In this document: positions 1 to 6,062 of the stretch, piece by piece | Position numbering within the stretch: position 1 is the stretch's first letter | How the letters are laid out: every line of letters begins with the position of its first letter | Assembly: GCA_029940175.1 (NCBI GenBank) | Contig: JAOZRM010000018.1 | Coordinates: 1 to 9,982, forward strand | From: Candidatus Sabulitectum sp. | GTDB lineage: Bacteria > Fermentibacterota > Fermentibacteria > Fermentibacterales > JCC-6 | Reading direction: 5' to 3' | Length of the DNA stretch: 9,982 nucleotides | Translations under genes and position numbers: made by a program | The notes under the pieces: model-generated | The model's database searches: none | Seen by the model: only the letters and a program-made list of their open reading frames with translations | What the model was told of the DNA's origin: nothing

Positions 1-1010
1 ATTCAAAAGACTCATGGGAGCAGGAGGGCTTTGAAGAGGAAAGCAACAGAGCAATTGCCCTGGACGGAGCCTTCGAAATAGGAGGTAATCACCTGGTAAC
101 CGGAAGTGCTGCCAGAAGCTGGAACACAGGAATGGATGAGGATGGAGCGTATCGTTTCGGAATGGAACGAATTCGCAGCACTTTAGGATATTGGATCAGC
201 GGTACTCAGGTTGATGAGAATTTTAATGTAAATGGAACCGGTTTCACAACAATGACCGGATTCAGGGCCGGGAACGCTGGAATCCGGAAAACTTTCAGAC
301 CGGAGGAAACTTTCTCCACTTTGTCTTTGTGGGGAGGTCAGAGTTACACAACCCAGATCGATGGAGAGACCCTGGAAAACAATACCCATGCAGAGGTGAA
401 TGGAACTTTTAAGAATGGCTGGAATTTCACGGCATCGGGAAATTATGGAGCTGAATATTTTGATCCTTATGAAGGCCCGGACGGTAAATTCTACGGAGGT
501 CATGTTAACGGCTTTGTAGGCGGTGGCTCCAATCCTTACAAACCTCTAAGATTCTGGGCAGGCACAGGTGGAGGACAGTACCAGAACGGTGGTACATACC
601 AGAATGTTACAGGTAACATGCGTTACCTCCCCGTACCGGTACTGGAGGCATCAATTGCCGGAAACTGGTACCGCACATTTGATAGCGAGAACTACAACTG
701 GGAAGTGAATGCTTTTGATAGTCGATCCACAGATTGGAAATCAGTTACTTTCAGGTTGGCATACATGTTCAATCCGGATATGAATTTAAGACTCTTCTCT
801 CAGTATTCCAATTTCAACATGAACTTTGATCAATCGGATGAGTTCGAGAGTGATGAGCTTAGAGCCAATATGCTGTTTGCATGGAAGTACCTCCCGGGAA
901 GCATGTTCTATCTTCTGGGTGAAACGGTGTACAACGGAGATGGCAGTGGAGATTTTGAAGACCCTGATCTGGGTGTTTACGCCAAACTGACCTGGTATCT
1001 GCCAATCTAA
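1..1010 (+). CDS. Outer-membrane beta-barrel protein, C-terminal part (DUF5916-like), 5' end outside window
   Basis: The reading frame is open from base 3 to the TAA at 1008-1010 (335 residues) with no stop upstream, so the gene begins before the window; the first internal ATG at 132 is not the start. The visible protein alternates short beta-strand-like stretches rich in Tyr, Trp, Phe, Asn and Gly with polar turns, typical of a beta-barrel, and has almost no cysteine. The segment around DENFNVNGTGF (about residues 71-81 of the fragment), the late FNPDMNLRLFSQYS strand pair and FAWKYLPGSMFYLL resemble the C-terminal DUF5916 barrel, which in full-length proteins usually follows an N-terminal CBM9-like domain. 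That family assignment is from recall. The protein ends in a hydrophobic strand, TWYLPI, fitting outer-membrane insertion. Role unknown; related proteins have been suggested to act in surface binding or transport. Another barrel family is possible. Confidence 0.7.
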   Translation, partial: SKDSWEQEGFEEESNRAIALDGAFEIGGNHLVTGSAARSWNTGMDEDGAYRFGMERIRSTLGYWISGTQVDENFNVNGTGFTTMTGFRAGNAGIRKTFRPEETFSTLSLWGGQSYTTQIDGETLENNTHAEVNGTFKNGWNFTASGNYGAEYFDPYEGPDGKFYGGHVNGFVGGGSNPYKPLRFWAGTGGGQYQNGGTYQNVTGNMRYLPVPVLEASIAGNWYRTFDSENYNWEVNAFDSRSTDWKSVTFRLAYMFNPDMNLRLFSQYSNFNMNFDQSDEFESDELRANMLFAWKYLPGSMFYLLGETVYNGDGSGDFEDPDLGVYAKLTWYLPI

Positions 1011-1023
1011 GAATGAATGTTAA

Positions 1024-1053
1024 GGCCGGTTGCTCATTCATGGGCAACCGGTT
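1024..1053. terminator. Convergent stem-loop, possible bidirectional terminator
   Basis: The arms CCGGTTGC (1026-1033) and GCAACCGG (1044-1051) form a perfect 8-bp GC-rich stem around a 10-nt loop; two G-U pairs can extend it to 1024 and 1053. It lies between two genes that converge on it (stops at 1010 plus and 1056 minus), where a shared terminator is expected. Neither side has a proper uridine run, so it is not a textbook intrinsic terminator; it may instead stabilise mRNA 3' ends. Confidence 0.55.
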
Positions 1054-1055
1054 GA

Positions 1056-1832
1056 TCAAAGAGCTTCTGTTATTATGATCAATTCTCCGGTACCCACTGC
1101 TTCTCCGTTGTACCCGCCAAGAACAGACTTCACCCTGAATCCCGATCTGTGAAGAAGGTGCTCTGCTTCCCACCTGAAAGTGTAGCGCATGATAAATTCC
1201 TGTGTCAGTTTTTCCTGTCTACCACTCGGGTGCTTCACAGAAAAGATCATTTCACAGTGTACGATCTGTGATACTGAATCTACCGACGGGTTTCTGTAGG
1301 AAACAGAGACTTCTCTGCCATCACTGAAAGCAAATGGCGGTTCTTCGCCGAACTCAAGTGCTCTCTGCGTGTCAGAGAGCATTTCAAGATCCGGATCGAA
1401 AATGTCCAGAACAAAAGTGCCTCCCGGAGCAAGGTGATCGTGTATGGAGGAAAGGCATGAAAGCTGCTCTTCAACTGTGGCAAGATGCTGGAACGGGCGG
1501 AATGGTGTTGTGATCAGATCAAATTTTTGTCCGAGATCAAAGGTTGTCATATCTGCCTGCACAAGGTGTATTCTGTTGCTGACATCCGGGCTCTTCGATT
1601 TAATGGTTCCTCTGCAGAATGACAGCATATCCTCTGAAAGATCCAGACCTGTAATCTCTGCCCCTGCTTCTGCACATGGGATCAGCGTTCTTCCAGTTCC
1701 ACACCCGACTTCAAGGACAGTGCCACCATTTGAACGGGCAAGTTCCGTATAGAATCTGATATCATCGCGACCCACAGCCATCAGATGGTGGTGATAGTAC
1801 TCTGCAAATCCGTTGTAAAACTCTTCAGCCAT
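1056..1832 (-). CDS. Class I SAM-dependent methyltransferase
   Basis: A 258-residue protein with a complete Rossmann-type methyltransferase core. Motif I is VLEVGCGTGR (residues 39-48), the glycine-rich SAM loop. The acidic residue at the end of strand 2 is Asp64 in GLDLSEDML, motif II contains Asp94 in QADM, and FDLITTPFRPFQHL (104-117) is the post-motif strand typical of small-molecule methyltransferases of the Methyltransf_25 type. The C-terminal half, with several beta-strand-like segments, probably shapes the substrate pocket. It should transfer a methyl group from SAM to a small cytoplasmic acceptor; the substrate cannot be read from sequence. The ATG at 1830-1832 follows GAGGAG with about 8 nt spacing and overlaps the stop of the upstream acetyltransferase gene by one base (TAATG), implying translational coupling. 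It is the last gene of its unit and ends just before the convergent stem-loop. Confidence 0.88.
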   Translation of the reverse strand: MAEEFYNGFAEYYHHHLMAVGRDDIRFYTELARSNGGTVLEVGCGTGRTLIPCAEAGAEITGLDLSEDMLSFCRGTIKSKSPDVSNRIHLVQADMTTFDLGQKFDLITTPFRPFQHLATVEEQLSCLSSIHDHLAPGGTFVLDIFDPDLEMLSDTQRALEFGEEPPFAFSDGREVSVSYRNPSVDSVSQIVHCEMIFSVKHPSGRQEKLTQEFIMRYTFRWEAEHLLHRSGFRVKSVLGGYNGEAVGTGELIIITEAL

Positions 1833-2395
1833 TATCCCAGCTCCTCAGTGTTATTCAGAAGTGCGAACATCAGCTCATCATGAAAGCTGTTGTTGAAGAA
1901 AACACTCTGTTTCATGTGCCCCTCTTTCTGGAATCCCAGCCTGTCCAGAAGTTTGACTGATGCAGTGTTCTCTGGAACCACAGTAGTTTGAATTCTGTTG
2001 AGTTTCAATTCATGAAATCCGCAGGTGATTATCTCACTCAGAGCTTCTCGCATGTATCCCATACCCTGATGAGTTCTAAGCAGACTGAAACCAATATCAG
2101 CCCTGCAGTCAAGAAAACTGAATTCTTCAAACCCGGCAGTACCTGCAAAGGCTCCTGTTTCTTTGTTGATTATGGACCAGATCAGGTTGTATCCATGGCC
2201 AAAGCCGTCTTTGTAGTCTTCCAGAATGCCCTGTATGGCATCGGGATTGTCCAGTGGAGTTGCCAGGTACCTCATTATTTCAGGGTCAGAGTAACAGAGG
2301 AAAAGCCCTTCAGCGTCTTCCGGTGCAACTTGACGCAGCAGTAGCCTTTCGGTCTGAATCACAGGGAATTTATCTGGCCACAATACTGATTTCAT
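1832..2395 (-). CDS. GNAT-family N-acetyltransferase (RimJ/RimL-like)
   Basis: 187 residues from the chosen start. TERLLLRQV (residues 15-23) is the usual first strand of RimJ/RimL-type acetyltransferases. The acetyl-CoA pyrophosphate loop is RTHQGMGYMREAL (107-119), matching the Q/R-x-x-G-x-G/A pattern, and NRIQTTVVPENTASVKLLDRLGF (133-155) contains the catalytic-region Asn of the N-x-x-S motif. It should acetylate an amine, either a protein N-terminus or a small molecule; the acceptor is not predictable. The reading frame also allows an ATG at 2431, but the ATG at 2393-2395 is preceded by an exact GGAGGT with 6 nt spacing, and the family homology begins shortly after it, so the shorter start is preferred. 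The gene lies 49 nt downstream of the HD-GYP gene and overlaps the methyltransferase gene by one base. Confidence 0.88.
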   Translation of the reverse strand: MKSVLWPDKFPVIQTERLLLRQVAPEDAEGLFLCYSDPEIMRYLATPLDNPDAIQGILEDYKDGFGHGYNLIWSIINKETGAFAGTAGFEEFSFLDCRADIGFSLLRTHQGMGYMREALSEIITCGFHELKLNRIQTTVVPENTASVKLLDRLGFQKEGHMKQSVFFNNSFHDELMFALLNNTEELG

Positions 2396-2400
2396 ACAGA

Positions 2401-2407
2401 CACCTCC
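2401..2407 (-). promoter_or_regulatory. Ribosome binding site deciding the GNAT start
   Basis: On the minus strand this reads GGAGGTG, a perfect anti-Shine-Dalgarno match, placed for the ATG at 2393-2395. The alternative in-frame ATG at 2429-2431 has only weak purine-rich sequence before it, and this site would lie inside its coding region. Confidence 0.75.
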
Positions 2408-2444
2408 AGCAAACCCTTTCAGAGTTGGCATCTCATTGTTCTAA

Positions 2445-4286
2445 TCATTCATTTACAGAGTAAGAATCCGGAACTGAATTTGTCGGAGTGAAGATCTCTT
2501 TTCGCAGTACACTGATGCATGCATCAACACATTCGCTGTCGTATAGAATGTCCTTGTTTCTCACCAGTTCGTTCAGGATTTCTTCAAGAGGGAAGGCAGC
2601 TCTGTAGGGTCTACTGGAAGACATGGCTTCTACTACATCTGCAACGCACAGTATTTTTGCTTCCTGCATGATCTCTTTGTCCTTGAGACCCGAAGGGTAT
2701 CCGGAACCATCCAGAAGTTCGTGATGGTGCAGAACGATGTCTGCTATGGGCCACGGGAATTCGATGGTTTTAAGAATATCATAACCGGCCTGAGGGTAGG
2801 TTCTCATAACATTCAGTTCGAGGTCGCTTAGTTTTCCTGATCTGCTCAGGAATTCCTGCGGTATTCTGATCTTGCCTATATCATGTACGATGGATGCCAG
2901 GTAGATGGCCTGAATCTGCTTTTCCGGGAGCTTCATTTCCACAGCAATGGAACGGGCAAGCTCTGCAGTTCGAAGTTGATGTCCCTTGGCGTACGGATCC
3001 CGCATTTCAATTATTTTCGCTATGGTGAAGATTGTGCCCATGAAGCTTTTTTCAAGCCCTGCATTTACCTGGAGCAGTTCTGCTGTACGCTCCTGAACGA
3101 TCTCTTCAAGATGATCGCGATGCTTCTTCAATTCCAGTTCGACTTTAAGACGTTCAGAAATCTCCTTTTCAAGCTCTACGTTCTTCTCGCGGTAAATTTC
3201 TGCTTCCTTGCATTTTCTTTCTGTGTCAAATCTTACCTGCAGCGTGGCAATCCTGTCCCTGCTCTCCTGGCTGAACAGTTCTTCCCTGATCTTCAAGTAT
3301 TTCTTTGAGGAACTCAGAGCCTGTTTGAAATCTTCTTTTGCTTCGTAGAGATCGGAAAAATGCTGCATGGATGAGGCTTTCAGGTCTTTTATGCCTGTGT
3401 CGGTTGCTATCTGCAAGGCTCGATCAAGGAATGTGAGAGCTTTATCAAACATGCCAAGTTTGATGTAGATCGATGCGATGTTGTTGCAGGAAAGTGCTAT
3501 GCCTCTGTTGTCGTGGAGCTTATCTACTTTCTTCAGGGCTTTCTGGAAGTATTCCAGAGCTTTTTTGTTTTCTCCAAGAGCTTCGTAAACAGTGCCCATG
3601 TTGCCATAAGAGTTGGCAATACCTCTTGTATCTTCTATGCGCTCTCTGATGATCATGGCGCTTTTGTGCTGTTCAAGTGCCAGCAAATGGTTTTTCTGTC
3701 TTGAATAGATCAGACCGATGTTGTTGTAGCAGCTGGCGATGTTCTGTTCATCCTGGTTTTCCTCATAAATATGGAGAGCACTCTTGTAGCTTTCTTCTGC
3801 CCGGTTCAGGAGCTCCTGCTGCTTGTAGATATTCCCTATGTTCAAATAGGAGATTGCTGCACCCCTGCTGTCTCCCAGATTGATCTTGATCTCAAGAGAC
3901 CTTAAAAAGTATTCAAGTGCTTTACTGTAACTGCCCTGGCCTCTGTGGATATTGCCGATATTATTGTAAGCTCTTGAAACGCCCCGTTTATTTCCAGTTC
4001 TTTCCCATATCTCCAGTGAGCTGAGATAGTTCTCCATTGCTTCACTAAAATTCCCTCTTATCCAGCAGGAGACACCATACAGAAGCTGACTTTCTGCAAT
4101 TACATCATCTTCATCCAGCTCTCGAGCTATAGCGAGAGCTTCCTCCGCATATGTTTTTGACTGGTCGGGATTGTTGCGATACGCAAAAGATGCCAGCTGG
4201 TTTAGCGTTCTGGCCAATTCCAGCTGATGAGTTGTATTTGTCCGTAGTCTGGCTAACTTTTCCAGGAGTTTATCAGTATCACTCAT
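2445..4286 (-). CDS. TPR-repeat HD-GYP domain protein (putative cyclic-di-GMP phosphodiesterase)
   Basis: 613 residues in three parts. Residues about 66-340 hold seven tandem TPR units with a strict 40-residue period (signature YNNIGNIY...ALEY), a protein-binding superhelix. Residues about 345-415 are charged and heptad-like, probably a coiled coil. Residues about 416-600 are an HD-GYP domain: HDIGK (468-472), HHHE (520-523), DGSGYP (526-531), Asp550 in VADVVEAM, and SSRPYR. HD-GYP domains are metal-dependent and hydrolyse cyclic-di-GMP or related dinucleotides. The usual HP..G..IL motif reads YPQAGYDIL here, with Tyr497 (codon TAC) replacing a conserved metal-ligand His, so activity may be altered or lost. 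No signal peptide, membrane segment or receiver domain is seen; it is probably cytoplasmic. An ATG at 4325 is in frame, but a promoter overlaps that region, so the ATG at 4284-4286 is preferred. First gene of a unit with the acetyltransferase and methyltransferase. Confidence 0.92.
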   Translation of the reverse strand: MSDTDKLLEKLARLRTNTTHQLELARTLNQLASFAYRNNPDQSKTYAEEALAIARELDEDDVIAESQLLYGVSCWIRGNFSEAMENYLSSLEIWERTGNKRGVSRAYNNIGNIHRGQGSYSKALEYFLRSLEIKINLGDSRGAAISYLNIGNIYKQQELLNRAEESYKSALHIYEENQDEQNIASCYNNIGLIYSRQKNHLLALEQHKSAMIIRERIEDTRGIANSYGNMGTVYEALGENKKALEYFQKALKKVDKLHDNRGIALSCNNIASIYIKLGMFDKALTFLDRALQIATDTGIKDLKASSMQHFSDLYEAKEDFKQALSSSKKYLKIREELFSQESRDRIATLQVRFDTERKCKEAEIYREKNVELEKEISERLKVELELKKHRDHLEEIVQERTAELLQVNAGLEKSFMGTIFTIAKIIEMRDPYAKGHQLRTAELARSIAVEMKLPEKQIQAIYLASIVHDIGKIRIPQEFLSRSGKLSDLELNVMRTYPQAGYDILKTIEFPWPIADIVLHHHELLDGSGYPSGLKDKEIMQEAKILCVADVVEAMSSSRPYRAAFPLEEILNELVRNKDILYDSECVDACISVLRKEIFTPTNSVPDSYSVNE

Positions 4287-4308
4287 AGAACTACCTACCC
4301 CCATAAAG

Positions 4309-4338
4309 ATAATACAGGCGGCCATCCTGTGGTGTCAA
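4309..4338 (-). promoter_or_regulatory. Sigma-70-type promoter for the TPR/HD-GYP gene
   Basis: On the minus strand, TTGACA (4338-4333, a perfect -35) is followed by an 18-nt spacer and TATTAT (4314-4309, five of six matches to the -10 consensus). Transcription would begin near 4302-4304, leaving a leader of about 16 nt containing TAGGTAG, a modest ribosome site 7 nt before the ATG at 4286. Position and match suggest that the HD-GYP unit can be transcribed separately from the upstream glycosyltransferase genes. Confidence 0.6.
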
Positions 4339-4355
4339 CATGTCTGTTTATGGTG

Positions 4356-4823
4356 CTAAACGGGAGATCTGATTCCCACCACAAGAGAACTCCACTCATG
4401 GGCGTACCAGGTTCCATCGCTTCTTTTTTTCACAGTGACCGGTCTCGGGCTGTCTGCACCTGAGCAGGCAATGAAGAATTTGATCTTTCCCTGGTCTTCG
4501 CTTCCACTGTACTTGTTTGTGGTGAGTTTGATCTCGAGCTTTTCCGGCAGAGAGTAGCCGTTTTCCGGTGTCGAACCATTGAAATATGAACGAATTAGAT
4601 ACGGTTTTGATCTCAGCTGGCTTTTGGCCAGAACTATTGAACCCAGTGATATTTCTGCATTCATTGCATGTAGCACGTCTGAGGCAATTGAATCGTTCAG
4701 TGCGGCCATACCAAGAGCAAGAACGCAGGTTGCTACGGCTCCCTCAGGTTTTTCATTCATCTCCGGAAGCATGGCGCTGAAATCCTCAAGGGAGATGGGA
4801 AGCTTATGGATGAGATATTTCAT
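4356..4823 (-). CDS. DUF6935-like hypothetical protein
   Basis: A 155-residue soluble-looking protein with no signal peptide or membrane segment. The N-terminal half (about 1-70) is mostly helical and includes PEGAVATCVLALGMAAL. The C-terminal half carries the strongly patterned blocks RSYFNGSTPENGY (78-90), SGADSPRPVTVKK (121-133) and WSSLVVGIRSP (144-154). From recall these match a small bacterial family of unknown function catalogued as DUF6935. No catalytic role can be assigned; the SGADSPRP block looks too constrained to be merely structural. The ATG at 4821-4823 follows AAAGG with 6 nt of A residues between, and AGGAG a little further up. It lies 39 nt after the last glycosyltransferase gene on the same strand, with an inverted repeat in the gap, so it may be the tail of that operon or separately controlled. 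It ends 18 nt upstream of the -35 box of the HD-GYP gene. Confidence 0.75.
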   Translation of the reverse strand: MKYLIHKLPISLEDFSAMLPEMNEKPEGAVATCVLALGMAALNDSIASDVLHAMNAEISLGSIVLAKSQLRSKPYLIRSYFNGSTPENGYSLPEKLEIKLTTNKYSGSEDQGKIKFFIACSGADSPRPVTVKKRSDGTWYAHEWSSLVVGIRSPV

Positions 4824-4839
4824 TTTTTTCCTTTCTCCT

Positions 4840-4870
4840 GCAGTTAATAGAAGGACTAACTATTAACTGC
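4840..4870. repeat. Perfect 11-bp inverted repeat spanning a glycosyltransferase stop codon
   Basis: GCAGTTAATAG (4840-4850) and CTATTAACTGC (4860-4870) are exact reverse complements around a 9-nt loop (AAGGACTAA). On the minus strand the right-hand arm contains the TAA of the glycosyltransferase gene (4863-4865) with an adjacent in-frame TAG, and the other arm sits just before the AGGAG of the DUF6935-like gene. No uridine run follows on either strand, so it is not a standard terminator. It could be a protein-binding operator, an mRNA-processing or stability hairpin, or a translational control element between the two genes. Confidence 0.75.
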
Positions 4871-6062
4871 TGATCACTTGTCTAAAAGAGTTTGTCATTG
4901 TGTTTGCCAGGCTCTCCGGAGAGTGACATGCCAGCACTTTCTTTCTTCCTTCTCTGCCCAGTCTGTCTGCCAATTCTGTATCATTGAGCAGGGATGCAAT
5001 TGCATCTGCAAGCTCCTCTGGTGATTCCGGTTTGACAAGAAGCCCACTGATACCGTTTTCTATTAGTTCAGGAATCCCTGAAACCTCTGTTGAGATACAT
5101 GGCAGGCCCATGCCCATGGCTTCCATGATTGCCACAGGAATTCCATCTTTGTCCCCGTTCTCAGCTTCTATGCAAGGCAAGGCAAAAACGGAAGCTCTGG
5201 AAACAAGGTCCAGAGTCTCCTTTGAAGTCAGCACACCGACGAAATCAACATTTATATCCGCATTATCCCCTTTGAATTTCTGAAGTGCTACACCGCTTGG
5301 ATCTGAGCCGATCACGATTAATCTGCAATCCATATTCCTTTTGAAAAGAATACGCATAGCTTGTATGAGAACAGGTATGCCCTTTTTCGAAACAAGTCCA
5401 CTTGCAGTGCAGATTATCAGAGGGGGAGTGGATGGAGTTTTTCTTTCAGGCAGTCTTTCTGCGTCTAATCCCAGTTTGGCAACCACGATGTTCCATGAGC
5501 TTGAATAATGTGCATTCAGGTAGTTCAGATTATACCTGGATATGGTGAAAACTATTGAAGCATCTGTGAGTACCCTGAGGAGTCTTGTTTTACATTTAGG
5601 AACAAATATATCTGTGGCGTGGGTGGTAACAGAATATGGTATTCCCAGTATTGAGGCGATGATCCTTGCTATGTATGCCGAATCATGGGCGAAATGAGCA
5701 TGAACTATTTCCGGTTTCTCTGCGGGGTTCATGTTCCTGATTGCATTTGATGCAATAATGAAATATCTGAATTCAGATTCTTGCAATGAATTCGCGAGAG
5801 CTTTCAGAAATCGAAGAGATCGGAGAAATGGTCCGGCAAGCCGTTTTCCAGGACAAGTAAGGTACTCGAATTTAAGAGACCTGCTGACTGTAACAGAATT
5901 TCCCAGTGGGTCTCTGGAGATACTGCTCCAGAAATCTGCGGTTTGACTACCTCTTTTTTCTTCCGGCAGTAGAACTGATACAGTGTGCCCCATGGCTGCC
6001 ATTGCCTCAATTTCCCTTGTGACGTAGGGCGGAAGGAATCCCAAAACATACAGTATCTTCAT
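4863..6062 (-). CDS. Glycosyltransferase family 4 (GT-B), WcaL/AmsK-like
   Basis: 399 residues with the two-lobed GT-B layout. The N-terminal lobe begins MKILYVLGFLPPYVTREIEAM and contains VHAHFAHDSAYIA (120-132) and TTHATDIF (146-153), blocks common in exopolysaccharide GT4 enzymes. The C-terminal nucleotide-sugar lobe has ASGLVSKKGIPVLIQAM (220-236) and the signature DGIPVAIMEAMGMGLP (306-321), where Asp306 takes the place of the first Glu of the E-x7-E motif and Glu314 is the second; DGIP forms are known to me in WcaL/AmsK-type enzymes. SGIPELIENGISGLLV (328-343) completes the donor site. It should transfer a sugar with retention of configuration onto a growing lipid-linked or surface glycan at the cytoplasmic face of the membrane. 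Donor and acceptor are unknown. The ATG overlaps the upstream gene stop as ATGA with no strong ribosome site of its own, so translation is probably coupled. Confidence 0.9.
   Translation of the reverse strand: MKILYVLGFLPPYVTREIEAMAAMGHTVSVLLPEEKRGSQTADFWSSISRDPLGNSVTVSRSLKFEYLTCPGKRLAGPFLRSLRFLKALANSLQESEFRYFIIASNAIRNMNPAEKPEIVHAHFAHDSAYIARIIASILGIPYSVTTHATDIFVPKCKTRLLRVLTDASIVFTISRYNLNYLNAHYSSSWNIVVAKLGLDAERLPERKTPSTPPLIICTASGLVSKKGIPVLIQAMRILFKRNMDCRLIVIGSDPSGVALQKFKGDNADINVDFVGVLTSKETLDLVSRASVFALPCIEAENGDKDGIPVAIMEAMGMGLPCISTEVSGIPELIENGISGLLVKPESPEELADAIASLLNDTELADRLGREGRKKVLACHSPESLANTMTNSFRQVISS

Noticed and set aside
859..1173. 104-residue minus-strand frame crossing the beta-barrel 3' end, the stem-loop and the methyltransferase end
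   Set aside because: No family motif or ribosome site, and it overlaps two supported genes in other frames.
2396..2431. Longer GNAT start at the ATG of 2431
   Set aside because: It would place a perfect GGAGGT inside the coding region and lacks a good ribosome site of its own.
2883..3308. 141-residue open frame on the plus strand
   Set aside because: It is antisense to the HD-GYP and coiled-coil part of the regulator; its Phe/Leu-rich translation is what reversed Lys/Glu-rich codons give.
2900..4100. About 120-base periodic repeats suggestive of a repeat array
   Set aside because: They are the DNA trace of the 40-residue TPR units, diverged between copies, with no spacer pattern of a CRISPR array.
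4117..4140. Inverted repeat AGCTCTCG-N8-CGAGAGCT
   Set aside because: It falls inside the TPR coding region and encodes the ordinary repeat segment ALAIAREL; short palindromes from Ala/Arg/Leu codons are expected by chance.
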